A stretch of 64,000 nucleotides of DNA from CAZDVQ01 sp964508975 (GCA_964508975.1 CAZDVQ010000008.1:41405-105404); one strand, 5' to 3'; numbered from the stretch's first letter, positions 15,176 to 23,794 are shown. Notes: a model not told the origin generated them from the letters alone. Numbers and translations are program-made.

Positions 15176-15982
15176 TTAAAACAACAAGCGCATTTCGTCT
15201 TGGTAAGCTTGTGCTGCTGCACGGGCTTTCTCGGCCGCATCAGGGCCTTTGCTGGCGTATTGGATAGCCCTTGAAGCGTTGACCAGCAGGCCCATATCGG
15301 CGTTTAGGCCATATTTTGCCACTTCGCTCAAGCTGCCGCCTTGGGCCCCGATGCCAGGGACCAACAAAAAGTGGTCTTGGCAAATAGCCCTTACATCGGC
15401 AAATGATTCAGGGTGTGTGGCACCAACCACGAACATCATATTTTCAGGCGTGCCCCAGGACATATTTTTGCGCAGCACTTTCTCGAAAAGCATTTCTTGG
15501 CTGTCGGCCTGGGTACTCATCTGGAAATCAGCGCTGCCTTGGTTTGAGGTCAAGGCCAACACGATAACCCATTTATCTTTAAAGCCCAGGAATGGTTTAA
15601 CAGAGTCTTCGCCCATGTATGGCGCCACCGTAATCGCATCAAAATCAAGGGTTTCGAAAAATGCTTTGGCGTAGCGTGTAGAGGTATTACCGATATCGCC
15701 GCGTTTGGCATCGGCAATCGTGAAGTGAGTTTTGGGGATATACTTGATGGTTTTCTCCAAGGCCTGCCAGCCATAAACGCCCAGGGCCTCGTAAAAGGCC
15801 AAGTTAGGTTTGTAGGCTACGCAAAGGTCGAGCGTGGCATCAATAATCAATTTGTTGAACTCAAAAACAGGGTCGTCGCTGTGTTTGATAAAGTCGGGCA
15901 TCAAGTCTATGTCGGTATCCAGCCCAACACATAGGAAAGATTGCTTGGAGCGTATTTGCTCCACGAGGGTTTGACGGTTCAA
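15176..15982 (-). CDS. pyrF: Orotidine 5'-phosphate decarboxylase
   Basis: Decarboxylates OMP to UMP, the last step of de novo pyrimidine synthesis. 268 residues, the longer PyrF subtype common in Bacteroidota. Substrate-binding LCVGLDTDIDLMP near residue 17, the catalytic motif ADAKRGDIGNTSTRYA near residue 90, and the phosphate-binding PGIGAQGG near residue 210. It starts 11 bases after the NifU-like gene and is probably co-transcribed with it. Confidence 0.95.
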   Translation of the reverse strand: MNRQTLVEQIRSKQSFLCVGLDTDIDLMPDFIKHSDDPVFEFNKLIIDATLDLCVAYKPNLAFYEALGVYGWQALEKTIKYIPKTHFTIADAKRGDIGNTSTRYAKAFFETLDFDAITVAPYMGEDSVKPFLGFKDKWVIVLALTSNQGSADFQMSTQADSQEMLFEKVLRKNMSWGTPENMMFVVGATHPESFADVRAICQDHFLLVPGIGAQGGSLSEVAKYGLNADMGLLVNASRAIQYASKGPDAAEKARAAAQAYQDEMRLLF

Positions 15983-15993
15983 GGGAAAAAGCT

Positions 15994-16257
15994 TTAGGCA
16001 AACAACAAACCATTAACGGCTTCAACGGAGCTTACTTGGGGTACTTTGGCACGGATAGCTTGTTCAATGCCAGCTTTCATCGTCATGGCCGACATGTTGC
16101 AGGTCTCGCAAGTACCAATCCATTTAACTTTGACCTGAAGGTCATCTGACACTTCAACCAGCTCGATATTACCGCCATCCACCTGGAGGTGTGGACGAAC
16201 AGCGTCAAGGGCCTCGTCGATGGTTTTAAATAGCGCGCTATTTTTATCAAGACTCAT
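15994..16257 (-). CDS. NifU-like C-terminal domain Fe-S scaffold/carrier
   Basis: 87 residues forming a single NifU C-terminal (Nfu-type) domain. VRPHLQVDGGNIELVEV leads into the cluster-binding CxxC, Cys50 and Cys53 (GTCETCNMSAMTM). Such proteins carry 4Fe-4S clusters to apo-enzymes. An in-frame ATG at 16347 would add 30 residues that overlap the promoter; 16257 is preferred. First gene of a two-gene unit with pyrF. Another Fe-S carrier (A-type, 58469) and Mrp (18927) are elsewhere in the window. Confidence 0.9.
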   Translation of the reverse strand: MSLDKNSALFKTIDEALDAVRPHLQVDGGNIELVEVSDDLQVKVKWIGTCETCNMSAMTMKAGIEQAIRAKVPQVSSVEAVNGLLFA

Positions 16258-16274
16258 ACTGAATAATTTAGCTA

Positions 16275-16282
16275 CAAAGTTA
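16275..16282 (-). promoter_or_regulatory. Promoter -7 box TAACTTTG for nifU-like/pyrF
   Basis: Exact TAnnTTTG match, 18 bases upstream of the ATG at 16257. It supports the short start over 16347. Confidence 0.55.
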
Positions 16283-16365
16283 GCAAAACTTGGGTAAACA
16301 AGGGTTAAATTGCTAAAATTAGTACAATTTAAAAGTCGTTTCTTCATTTCGTCTTTTCTACTTTT

Positions 16366-16545
16366 TTTCTTTTTGGGCGCTGCGCCCGCTACGCGGTCGC
16401 CGGGTCTTCGGCTCTAATTCCCGTCGTGGCTGGCGGTAAGCCCATGCTTACCGCTAGTCCCTGCGGGCCGTCGCGGATGCGCTGGGCTTGCGCTTGCAGC
16501 GCTACCGCCACCCACTCGGTCATATCCGCCTCAACCCCTAGCGCA
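16366..16545 (+). repeat. GC-rich TTTTTGGGCG element, copy 4
   Basis: Begins TTTTTGGGCGCTGCGCCC. It shares CGGCTCTAATTCCCGTCGTG and TCATATCCGCCTCAACCCCT with the copy at 61480, defining a subtype. Internal stems include GCGGTAAGC..GCTTACCGC and GCGCTTGCAGCGC. Confidence 0.72.
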
Positions 16546-16549
16546 GATT

Positions 16550-16665
16550 AGATGTGAGATGTGAGATGTGAGCGTTAAGATGTAAGATGTGAGTTGTGAG
16601 CGGTGAGATGTAAGATTAAAATAGCTCACCGCTTACATCTCAAATCTTACATCTAATCTCAGGCT
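16550..16665. repeat. Heptamer repeats (GATGTGA / its complement)
   Basis: GATGTGA-type units from 16550 to 16615, then the reverse-complement sense (CTTACATCT) from 16630, so the two halves can pair (AGCGGTGAG / CTCACCGCT). It lies just before the WG-repeat gene. Confidence 0.7.
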
Positions 16666-16716
16666 TTTCCTTATTTTTGGACATCGGCTTGCGTATCACC
16701 CTTAAACCCAAATGAC

Positions 16717-17925
16717 ATGTTCAAACAAGTAATACCCTTCCAATACGATAGTTCTTTCAATTTTTTTGGCCAATTAGCCTTCGTTAGCCAAGATGAGCTA
16801 TACGGCATCATCGATTTGGCGGGTAAGGTTGTTTTGCCTTGCGCATATGAGAGCTTTTTATTGAGCAGCGAAGGCACACAAGGCGTAAAAAAAGATGGTA
16901 AATGGGGTTTTGTTGAAACCGAAAACTACACTGAAACAATTCCATTTGAGTATGATAAAGCCGAGTCATTTTACCGTGGCGTAGCCCCGGTTAAAAAAGG
17001 TAAGAAATGGGGTTTTATCAACCTAGCGGGCGAAGCAGTCATCCCAATTGTATACGATGAAGTGCTGGTGTTGAATTATGGCCTCCTGGGTTTAAAACAA
17101 GGTAAACTCTGGGGTATCGTAACCCAAGCAGGGCAAGAAGTGGTGCCCTTCCTGTACGAAGGCATGAACCAAACCACCGTTGAACTACAAGAATCGACAG
17201 GCTTAGCGGCTTTGGTCAAAAAAGATAAAAAATGGGGCGTTATCGATCACCAGGGTAATGTAGTGGTGCCCATCAAGTACACAGCGATGGAGTATTTCTT
17301 CGAGGGCTTGGCCGTGGCAAACCGTGGTGGCAAATATGGCTATGTAAACACCGCGGGTGCCGAAGTTTTACCTTGTAAGTTCAATTATACTTGTGCCTTC
17401 CGCGAGGGCCTTGGTGCCGTGATGGATAAAGAAGGCAACTATGGTTATTTTGATACTTCGGGCCAGCAAGTTATTCCGTTTGACTTTAAGGCATCGTCAA
17501 ACTTCAAGGATGGCTACGCCTACGTTCGTTTGAAAGATAAACCCGATGGACAAACCGTGCCCATTTTCAAAACGGATGGCTTCCGCTTTGCAGCATACGG
17601 GTACATTGATAAAACGGGCCAAGCCGTAACGCCTTTCGACTATGATCGCGCGAACGACTTCCAAGATGGCCTTGCCATCGTGGTTGATATTCACGATAAG
17701 TGGGGTTTCATTGATACCACAGGTAAAATGGTCATTCCAGCTGTTTACGACCAACTTGGTCCATTCAGCGATGGCTATGCTGCTGCTTGTAAAGGCAAGC
17801 GTTGGGGCTTAATCGACAAACAAGGCCAGGAAGCTATTCCGTTTGAATACGAAAAGGTCAATTTTTACTATGAAGGCATGGTGTCCGTCCAAAAAGACGG
17901 TAAGTGGGGCGGATTCAGCTTGTAG
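16717..17925 (+). CDS. WG repeat-containing protein
   Basis: 402 residues made of about ten WG repeats, each ending in a W/Y-G-Y/F/V/I-ID motif (KDGKWGFVE, KKWGFIN, KLWGIVT, KKWGVID, KYGYVN, NYGYFD, AYGYID, DKWGFID, KRWGLID). Each begins with an IPF-Y or LPC-Y phrase. There is no signal peptide, so it is cytoplasmic as read; many relatives are exported. WG-repeat proteins are taken to be binding or scaffold proteins; the partner is unknown. Monocistronic, followed by repeat DNA. Confidence 0.9.
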   Translation: MFKQVIPFQYDSSFNFFGQLAFVSQDELYGIIDLAGKVVLPCAYESFLLSSEGTQGVKKDGKWGFVETENYTETIPFEYDKAESFYRGVAPVKKGKKWGFINLAGEAVIPIVYDEVLVLNYGLLGLKQGKLWGIVTQAGQEVVPFLYEGMNQTTVELQESTGLAALVKKDKKWGVIDHQGNVVVPIKYTAMEYFFEGLAVANRGGKYGYVNTAGAEVLPCKFNYTCAFREGLGAVMDKEGNYGYFDTSGQQVIPFDFKASSNFKDGYAYVRLKDKPDGQTVPIFKTDGFRFAAYGYIDKTGQAVTPFDYDRANDFQDGLAIVVDIHDKWGFIDTTGKMVIPAVYDQLGPFSDGYAAACKGKRWGLIDKQGQEAIPFEYEKVNFYYEGMVSVQKDGKWGGFSL

Positions 17926-17972
17926 GTTTGGTAGGGCTACTATTAGAATAAATTTTTTTGCTGGTAGTTTAA

Positions 17973-18106
17973 GGGTATGTATAGACAAAAGCTGCCCAAA
18001 GGGCAGCCCATGATGGTAGCCGCGGGTAAGCGCAGCGCAACCCGGGGATTAAAACGCAAGGTTCACCCAGCCCAGGAGCGGCGGTAAGCGTTAAAAATGG
18101 GTCTAT
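17973..18106. repeat. 134-bp inverted-repeat element
   Basis: Ends GGGTATGTATAGAC and (reversed) GGGCTATGTATAGACC. Internal hairpin GGGCAGCC/GCTGCCC and a module CCGCGGGTAAGCGCAGCGCA that recurs, reversed, at about 18515-18550 and 35640-35675. Confidence 0.65.
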
Positions 18107-18199
18107 ACATAGCCCCGCCGCGCAAAGGGTGCAAGTTTTTATTGCAAATTTTAATTGAAATTAAGGTCTTTTGCGCCTCCCCCCGGCGCTATGAAAATA

Positions 18200-18372
18200 G
18201 TGCCTCACCCCGTCACTAGCTACCGTTCGTGCCGCCCCTCTCCACGGGCACACGCTTGGGCGTGTTGTAGAGAGGGGCCTAAATGCCTAGCACGGCTTTA
18301 TTACCCTCTCCGCACGCGTGTTTACGAGCGTTCCAGGGGAGAGGGTCGCCGCAACACGGCGGGGTGAGGCAC
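18200..18372 (-). repeat. GTGCCTCACCCCG inverted-repeat element, copy 1
   Basis: Bounded by GTGCCTCACCCCG and CGGGGTGAGGCAC. Inner blocks CCCCTCTCCACGGGCAC, AGAGAGGGG and CCCTCTCCGCACGCG..CGAGCG match copies 42459-42630 (opposite orientation) and 63866 onward. Confidence 0.8.
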
Positions 18373-18739
18373 AAATCAGAGCAAAGAGCAGAGGGCTGAG
18401 TACTGAGTGTCAAACTACGCTCGACCGGATTTCGGTACGGCTACCGTTCCGTGGCGATTTCTGTATCGCATCTGCCCAAACGGCTTGCCGCCACGGGTTT
18501 TCTGTTGTCGTTCTTAACCCCGGGTTGCGCTTCGCTTACCCGCGGCTAGCATCATCCCGCTCCTTTGGAGCGGTGCTACAAAATGTAAATCATTGATTCG
18601 CAATTCACCTTAGCCGCCCAGGTTGGGCGGCTCTACTGCTGCTGTGATATATTGTGTCTGGCAGCATTGATCTTAGATGTCCGAATGATTATCCATCATC
18701 AACAATCCATAATTCATAATCAAAGCCCGCAGCTTCGCT
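18373..18739. repeat. Mosaic of small palindromic repeats, no gene
   Basis: Contains a module with CAAACGGCTTGCCGCCACGG and CCCCGGGTTGCGCTTCGC that recurs at 35595-35675, a GAGCAGAGGGC 7-mer tract, GCTCCTTTGGAGC and GCCGCCCAGGTTGGGCGGC hairpins, and CATCATCAACAATCCAT-type low-complexity DNA. No open frame looks real. Confidence 0.6.
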
Positions 18740-18858
18740 GCGGGTTCCCGCGCCAGCGATGTGGAGCGGTGGCCAGCAGGGCCAGACCGCAACGCGGGCC
18801 GAGCGAATAGCGAGCCGCGCAACGTAGCGACGGCGCGCAGCGCCGGGGCGCCCAAATT
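18740..18858 (-). repeat. GC-rich TTTTTGGGCG element, copy 5 (inverted)
   Basis: Conserved end GGCGCGCAGCGCCGGGGCG, CCCAAATTTTT at 18830-18858; distal block GCCAGCGATGTGGAGCGG at about 18751. Confidence 0.7.
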
Positions 18859-18926
18859 TTTAGCTTTTTTAGCTTAAGATGGCTAATATAGCTAAAAGCC
18901 CGAAAACGCTAAGAATTCCAACAAAA

Positions 18927-20024
18927 TTACAATTCTGCTACGTTCACTTTTTGGGTGGGAGCCAAGGTTTCGTTGCGGACGAGTACCTGCCTAGCCACAT
19001 TTTTAGCCACGTTGATAAAGGCCTCCTGCGTGATCGGTTCGTCGTTCACCACCGCAGGTTTACCAGCATCACCTGACTCGCGGATAGACTGCACGATAGG
19101 TATTTGCCCCAACAACACAGAGTTTGACATTTGTGCCAAGCGCTTACCACCGCCTTCGCCAAAGATAAAGTATTTATTATCACGTAGTTCAGCGGGGGTG
19201 AACCACGACATATTTTCAACGATGCCCAGTATTGGTACATTCACATTAGGCATGAGGAACATGTTGATAGCTTTAATGGCATCAACCACGGCCACTTCTT
19301 GTGGGGTAGTAACCATGACGGCTCCTGTAACGGGCACCGTTTGCACCAAGCTCAGGTGTACATCGCCTGTGCCGGGCGGCAAGTCGATAACGAGGTAATC
19401 CAAATCGCCCCAGAGGCAATCGTTGAAAAACTGCTTGATAATACCGCCTAGCCTTGGTCCGCGCAAAACGATAGCCTGCTCCGGGTCGATGATAAACCCA
19501 ATAGAAATGGTCTTGATACCGTATTTCTCGAGCGGAACAATCTTGGGTACACCGTCAACATCCTGCACTTTTGGACGCTGCCCTTGTAAACCCAACATGG
19601 TCGGGATAGAAGGCCCGTACACATCGGCATCTAGCAGGCCAACCTTGGCGCCGAGGGCTGCAAGGCCCAGGGCCAAGTTCACCGATACCGTTGATTTACC
19701 CACGCCGCCTTTACCTGAGCCTACGGCAATAATATTTTTTACCTGTGGTAGGGGAGAGTTAACAGGCTGAACCATAGGTTTTTCAAGGGTCACGTGCACG
19801 TGAACCTGCGCCTTGGGGTAAGTTTTATTCACCGCTTCAATACAACTGAAGTTAAGTTGCTGCTTCAGTTCGGGCGCAGTGTTGGATGGTAGTGCTAGCG
19901 TAAAAGTGACGTTATTGTCACTGATGTGCAAGTCCCTGACCAGTTTGGAACTGATGATGTCCATCCCGTTCAAGGGGTTTGTAACGGTTTGAAGGGCCGC
20001 AACAATTTGATTATTATCTATCAC
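18927..20024 (-). CDS. mrp: Mrp/NBP35-family P-loop ATPase (Fe-S cluster carrier)
   Basis: 365 residues. An N-terminal MIP18-like domain (about 1-85) precedes the deviant P-loop GSGKGGVGKST at 102-112, with DADVYGPSIP and DLPPGTGDVHLS typical of Mrp/ApbC proteins that bind and pass on Fe-S clusters. Oddly, the usual cluster-binding CxxC after VENMS is absent: here the sequence is ENMSWFTPAELRDNKY. I recall this as the common Bacteroidota form, so it may act differently or bind clusters in another way. It is the last gene of a three-gene minus-strand operon, 18 bases after the acyltransferase. Confidence 0.9.
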   Translation of the reverse strand: MIDNNQIVAALQTVTNPLNGMDIISSKLVRDLHISDNNVTFTLALPSNTAPELKQQLNFSCIEAVNKTYPKAQVHVHVTLEKPMVQPVNSPLPQVKNIIAVGSGKGGVGKSTVSVNLALGLAALGAKVGLLDADVYGPSIPTMLGLQGQRPKVQDVDGVPKIVPLEKYGIKTISIGFIIDPEQAIVLRGPRLGGIIKQFFNDCLWGDLDYLVIDLPPGTGDVHLSLVQTVPVTGAVMVTTPQEVAVVDAIKAINMFLMPNVNVPILGIVENMSWFTPAELRDNKYFIFGEGGGKRLAQMSNSVLLGQIPIVQSIRESGDAGKPAVVNDEPITQEAFINVAKNVARQVLVRNETLAPTQKVNVAEL

Positions 20025-20042
20025 GATACAAGAATTAGGCTT

Positions 20043-21749
20043 TTAATAGTCGTCGTCCAAGAGTTTAGACGTCGGGATGTGCTTGTCGAGTTGGTACCCT
20101 TCCAAGCGGTTGTGGTAATAATACAGCAAGTGAATATCCTCGGAGAAGAGGTTACCTTCTTTATCGAACTTGAAGGCTTTTTGCGAGTGGAAGGCCCCGA
20201 GGTTGTCAACACCATGTTTAATGATGTCATCGGTACTACCGTGGATTAACTGGTACGATAGTTTAACCTTTTCCTGGCGGGTAAGTTCAAGCAAGCGTGC
20301 TAAAAGCGCTTCGATAGCGGTTTTGAATCGCTCGTAAGGTATAACTGTTTCCTCTGGCGTTAAGCGCATGATACCGTAAGTATCGAGGCTAGGGTAGCGT
20401 TTGGCGATCAGGCTAAAGGCCGTGAATGATACCAAGTGGCTCGATAGCACGATATTCTCGGCATAGTACCGCTCTACCAGCTTCTCGGCCAGCATGATGG
20501 TGTACTGCTCGTTGCGCTGGCGATCATACTGGAGATTTCCATCGCTGGTGAAGTACTGTTTAATATCGATTTGCGACTCGAACTTATCGATGCTATTACC
20601 TTCAGTATCAACGAAATTACCCATCAAATCGAGGGGTTTGCCGTAATTCAAGATAATCTCTGAACGGGTAGTCAGGAACTTCCAGATGAACTTGATGATA
20701 TTCCGGTAGCCGCCCAAGGGCTTTTTCTCCACGAGGTAAAGCTCTTTGCCGGTGTTGGCTAAGTACTGTTCAATCAAGCCTTTAGCCTCGAGTACAAAGT
20801 GGTAGTTAAGTACCACGGGAACCACGAATATCTTGGTATCTTGCCCAGTGGTATAATGGTCTACCTGAGCGTCCATCAAGCTGCCTAGCAAGCCGAGTTT
20901 TAGCTTGGTTTCGAGTTGGCCGGAGCGAGCCCGAGTACCACCTGGGAAAAACAAGCTGTTGGCCCCACGAAAAACCGACATTTTAGAATATTGCTTCAAT
21001 GTTTCGAGGTAGAAGCTGTTTTTCTTGCGTCTATCGACGGTATATGCACCCAAGCGGCGCATGAAATAGGCTAATATCTTAGAATTGTAGAGGTTTAGGC
21101 CTGCGCCGTAGGTAAAAGCGGGCAAGCCTACACGGTCGGCCGACCAGCCAATCAAGATGGAATCGAGGTTACTAAAGTGCGTGGGAACCAACACGACCGT
21201 ACCTTTTTTGCACAGTTCTCGAACGTGTTCAATTTCGCCGAGAATTTTGATATTACCCGTTTCGCCTTGTTTATTGCGGCCAAAGAAAGGTAGTTTGGCC
21301 GCATTGAGCATCAAGTTGAACAGGATGGTCAATACTTTGCGGGCAAAACGATAGCTGCTCAGCTCGAAGCTGCCCGTAATCTCATTCACATAGCGTTCAA
21401 CGATTTTGCGGATGATTTGCTCGTTGCTGGCTTTGATCTCCTCCTCGGTTTCATTTTCGAGTGATTCTTTGAGGAGTTGTTTTTTGATGTCGCGCCAAAA
21501 GGCGTCATCATCTGGTGGGTCGACAGACCAAGGGGATTCCTTGATGCGTTCACGCTCCAGGTAAAGGACTTTGGCTATTTCATCGGTGAGCGAGCCCTTG
21601 AAGCGGCTGCTCATGATGGATTGCACGGTTGCGTCCCGTACAACCTCCATGAAACTGTCGCGGTCGCGTGAAAGCTGATAAATAGGCCAATCCCGTATGT
21701 CGGAAAAGACATACGGGAAGTTATTGGAGCTGGGTAGTTTTTTCGGCAT
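20043..21749 (-). CDS. PlsB-like glycerol-3-phosphate / lysophospholipid acyltransferase
   Basis: A 568-residue protein with the PlsC/PlsB acyltransferase core. The catalytic HX4D box is H191-FSNL-D196 and the glycerophosphate-binding block is FFPGGTRARSGQ at about 267-278, with a YTVDRRKK motif between. The long N-terminal helical region and C-terminal extension are more like PlsB than the short PlsC enzymes. It likely acylates glycerol-3-phosphate or a lysolipid at the inner membrane. The start overlaps the DUF4920 stop (TAATG), showing coupling. Confidence 0.82.
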   Translation of the reverse strand: MPKKLPSSNNFPYVFSDIRDWPIYQLSRDRDSFMEVVRDATVQSIMSSRFKGSLTDEIAKVLYLERERIKESPWSVDPPDDDAFWRDIKKQLLKESLENETEEEIKASNEQIIRKIVERYVNEITGSFELSSYRFARKVLTILFNLMLNAAKLPFFGRNKQGETGNIKILGEIEHVRELCKKGTVVLVPTHFSNLDSILIGWSADRVGLPAFTYGAGLNLYNSKILAYFMRRLGAYTVDRRKKNSFYLETLKQYSKMSVFRGANSLFFPGGTRARSGQLETKLKLGLLGSLMDAQVDHYTTGQDTKIFVVPVVLNYHFVLEAKGLIEQYLANTGKELYLVEKKPLGGYRNIIKFIWKFLTTRSEIILNYGKPLDLMGNFVDTEGNSIDKFESQIDIKQYFTSDGNLQYDRQRNEQYTIMLAEKLVERYYAENIVLSSHLVSFTAFSLIAKRYPSLDTYGIMRLTPEETVIPYERFKTAIEALLARLLELTRQEKVKLSYQLIHGSTDDIIKHGVDNLGAFHSQKAFKFDKEGNLFSEDIHLLYYYHNRLEGYQLDKHIPTSKLLDDDY

Positions 21750-22249
21750 TATTTAGATGGTATAGCTACACCGGTTGCATAAACCTTCATTTCTCTTTTC
21801 GGCTCAGTAATGGCAGCGATTTCGGCTTCGCTGGCACCTTTATCCTCGGCGTAATGGCGTAATTCATCTACTGGGGTTACATCTTCATACATGTTGCCTT
21901 CCAGTACAACGGTTTTTCCGGCAAGGTCGAGTGGCATGAAAAAGCCATAGTCTTTAAAGCGTACAAAAACAGGCTTACCGTTAGGGTTTTCAAGGGTCAT
22001 CCAACAGCCTTTACTTTGGCATACGGCCGAGACTTTGGCTTCAATCTTAACTGGGATACCTTGTTTGGTTTCATTGCTGATACCTTCTACAGTTTGAAGC
22101 GGACCCTTGGAGAACTTGTTCAAGGCTTGTTCAACATTTAGGGGTTTGTTGGGGTTGATCTTGTTGCCGACGTATTCATAAGTTTGTTTAGTACTGCTGC
22201 AAGCAGCCAGGAACCATGCGGCGAGCATTAAAGTAAAAATCTTGTTCAT
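21749..22249 (-). CDS. DUF4920-type lipoprotein
   Basis: 166 residues with a lipoprotein signal and a lipobox LAAC (Cys17). The mature part has KGCWMTLENPNGKPVFVRFKDYGFFMPLDLAGKTVVLEGN, the pattern I associate with DUF4920, a family of periplasmic or outer-membrane-anchored proteins of unknown role, some near metal-related genes. First gene of the operon with the acyltransferase and Mrp; its stop overlaps the next start. No clear promoter match was found upstream. Confidence 0.8.
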   Translation of the reverse strand: MNKIFTLMLAAWFLAACSSTKQTYEYVGNKINPNKPLNVEQALNKFSKGPLQTVEGISNETKQGIPVKIEAKVSAVCQSKGCWMTLENPNGKPVFVRFKDYGFFMPLDLAGKTVVLEGNMYEDVTPVDELRHYAEDKGASEAEIAAITEPKREMKVYATGVAIPSK

Positions 22250-22327
22250 GTTAAATTAGTTTGGCGCAAAAATACACAAAGCGTAGCTTTGCAGGGTGCG
22301 AAGCAGCGCACTAAATTATTTCCAAAT

Positions 22328-22367
22328 AAAAAGAGGCCAGCAAGCGGTGGTGCTTACTGGCCTCTTG
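22328..22367 (-). terminator. Terminator after the 30-codon gene
   Basis: Stem AAGAGGCCAGTAAGC / GCTTGCTGGCCTCTT (minus strand), followed by TTTTTATTT. Confidence 0.82.
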
Positions 22368-22384
22368 ACTGGCTCATGCTGCGT

Positions 22385-22477
22385 TTAACGATTGTGCTTG
22401 CGGAAGATTACATCCGAAAAGACCGTCACTAAAAAGCCTAAGCCAAGTGTTGCTAAAGTAACGTAGAAAAGGAGCAT
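22385..22477 (-). CDS. 30-residue single-span membrane microprotein
   Basis: ATG at 22477 to TAA at 22385. Residues about 1-24 are strongly hydrophobic (MLLFYVTLATLGLGFLVTVF), and the C terminus is basic and polar (FRKHNR). It sits alone between two genes, has a TATATTCG box (one mismatch to TAnnTTTG) about 50 bases upstream and a strong terminator 18 bases downstream. This compact transcription-unit layout is the main evidence that it is real. Function unknown; the size and topology suggest a small regulator or subunit of a membrane complex. Confidence 0.6.
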   Translation of the reverse strand: MLLFYVTLATLGLGFLVTVFSDVIFRKHNR

Positions 22478-22550
22478 GGAGTAGGGTTTGGAATTGGTAA
22501 TTGTTTGTCTGCGGTGCGAATATAATACATTGATTATTAATTATTAAAAT

Positions 22551-22958
22551 ATGGGCAGAATTATTTGTTTAGATTTTGGCGGAAAACGAACCGGCATTGC
22601 TGTAACAGACCCACTTCGCATTATTGCAAGCCCTCTTGAAACCGTTTTGACCGAGGGTTTATTGGATTATATGACTAGGTATTGTACTGATAATCAAGTA
22701 GATATAATGGTTGTTGGGCTTCCGCTACATGCTGACGGGAATCCGACACAACTAGAAGAAAAAATACAATTATTTATTGCTGAATTTACAAAAAAATTTC
22801 CCCTCATCGAGATTGCTCGCCAAGATGAGACCCTCACCAGCAAAATGGCCGCCGACGTCATGATACGTAGCGGCATGCCAAAAAAGAAACGACAAGATAA
22901 AGCCAACCTAGATTTGATTAGCGCCGTAATTATTTTACAACAATACCTTAAGTATTAG
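22551..22958 (+). CDS. yqgF: Putative pre-16S rRNA nuclease / Holliday junction resolvase-like (YqgF/RuvX)
   Basis: 135 residues of RNase H-like fold. LDFGGKRTGIAVTDP carries the first catalytic Asp, VVGLPLHADG the second strand, RQDETLTS an acidic site, and LDLISAVIILQQYL the final helix. The family is thought to finish the 5' end of 16S rRNA. Monocistronic. Confidence 0.92.
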   Translation: MGRIICLDFGGKRTGIAVTDPLRIIASPLETVLTEGLLDYMTRYCTDNQVDIMVVGLPLHADGNPTQLEEKIQLFIAEFTKKFPLIEIARQDETLTSKMAADVMIRSGMPKKKRQDKANLDLISAVIILQQYLKY

Positions 22959-22959
22959 A

Positions 22960-23105
22960 TATGAGAGCAGAGAGCAGAGAGCAGAATTTAGATTAATTAC
23001 AGTGAGGGGTGTTTCGAAATGTACAACTGAAAAAAGTCACTCGGTTTTAAACACTCTTCACAAATATTAACCATCCGCTCTGCTCTCAGCCCTCTGCTCT
23101 CATAA
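22960..23105. repeat. GAGAGCA/GAGCAGA heptamer tracts around a short spacer
   Basis: GAGAGCA 7-mers at 22964-22984 and the complementary CTCTGCT / CCTCTGCTCTC at 23070-23100 could pair across the spacer between yqgF and the small lipoprotein. Confidence 0.6.
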
Positions 23106-23106
23106 C

Positions 23107-23292
23107 TCATTTTACTCCTGGCGGGAACAAGCCGTAAGGTTTTTTCTTCGGTTTGGCGAAGGCCCCGTTTTTATCGGTCTTACCTTCGATACCACTATTT
23201 ACTGGGCAACCGGTCTTGCGGTTGCATGCTGGGGCGCTAATCAGTGACAGGGCAAAAGCCGCGACAACGCTAAGTTTGATCAATTTTTTCAT
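23107..23292 (-). CDS. Small secreted protein, probable lipoprotein
   Basis: 61 residues: MKKLIKLSVVAAFALSLISAPAC, then a mature part of about 38 residues, CNRKTGCPVNSGIEG, lysine-rich and proline-rich toward the end (KPKKKPYGLFPPG). The Cys at 23 is a plausible lipidation site, but APAC is not a canonical lipobox. The CNRKTGCP pattern is familiar from Bacteroidota small proteins of unknown role. It is divergent from hup, with no convincing promoter match. Confidence 0.7.
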   Translation of the reverse strand: MKKLIKLSVVAAFALSLISAPACNRKTGCPVNSGIEGKTDKNGAFAKPKKKPYGLFPPGVK

Positions 23293-23463
23293 GGTATAAA
23301 GTTCTGATAATTTTTGGTGTAGAACGCAAAATGCAAAAAAAAAATTTGAACAATTTAAAAATTTGTGCTTAATATTGCGTCATGTTCGTGTTTTACAGTA
23401 ATTTAGCACGGCAATAACGCACTATTCTAATAACTCTTATCAAAAACCTAAAACCCTCTGACT

Positions 23464-23733
23464 ATGAACAAAGGAGATTTGGTAAACAAGATCGCCGAAG
23501 ACGCCGGTCTAACCAAAGCCCAAGCTACCGCTGCCCTTAAGTCAACGCTTGATGCTATCGCTGCCGCTATGAAAGCTGGCGATAAAGTAACTTTGATTGG
23601 CTTCGGTACCTTCTCAGTTTCTGAACGTGCTGCACGTGAAGGTCGTAACCCACGTACGGGTAAAACCATCAAAATTGAAGCTAAGAAGACTGCTAAATTC
23701 AAAGGTGGTAAAGAATTGAACGATTCTCTATAG
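23464..23733 (+). CDS. hup: HU-family DNA-binding protein
   Basis: 89 residues with the HU/IHF signature: MNKGDLVNKIAEDAGLTKAQA at the N terminus and GFGTFSVSERAAREGRNPRTGK, including the DNA-minor-groove arm with its proline, in the middle. Bends and compacts DNA. Monocistronic and ended by a strong terminator, as expected for an abundant nucleoid protein. Confidence 0.96.
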   Translation: MNKGDLVNKIAEDAGLTKAQATAALKSTLDAIAAAMKAGDKVTLIGFGTFSVSERAAREGRNPRTGKTIKIEAKKTAKFKGGKELNDSL

Positions 23734-23748
23734 TCTTTTGTTGCAACT

Positions 23749-23780
23749 AAAAAAGGGCGCCTGTATAAGGTGCCCTTTTT
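23749..23780 (+). terminator. hup terminator
   Basis: Stem AAAAGGGCGCC / GGTGCCCTTTT followed by a T run, 15 bases after the stop. Confidence 0.88.
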
Positions 23781-23794
23781 TTTGCCCGATTTGC

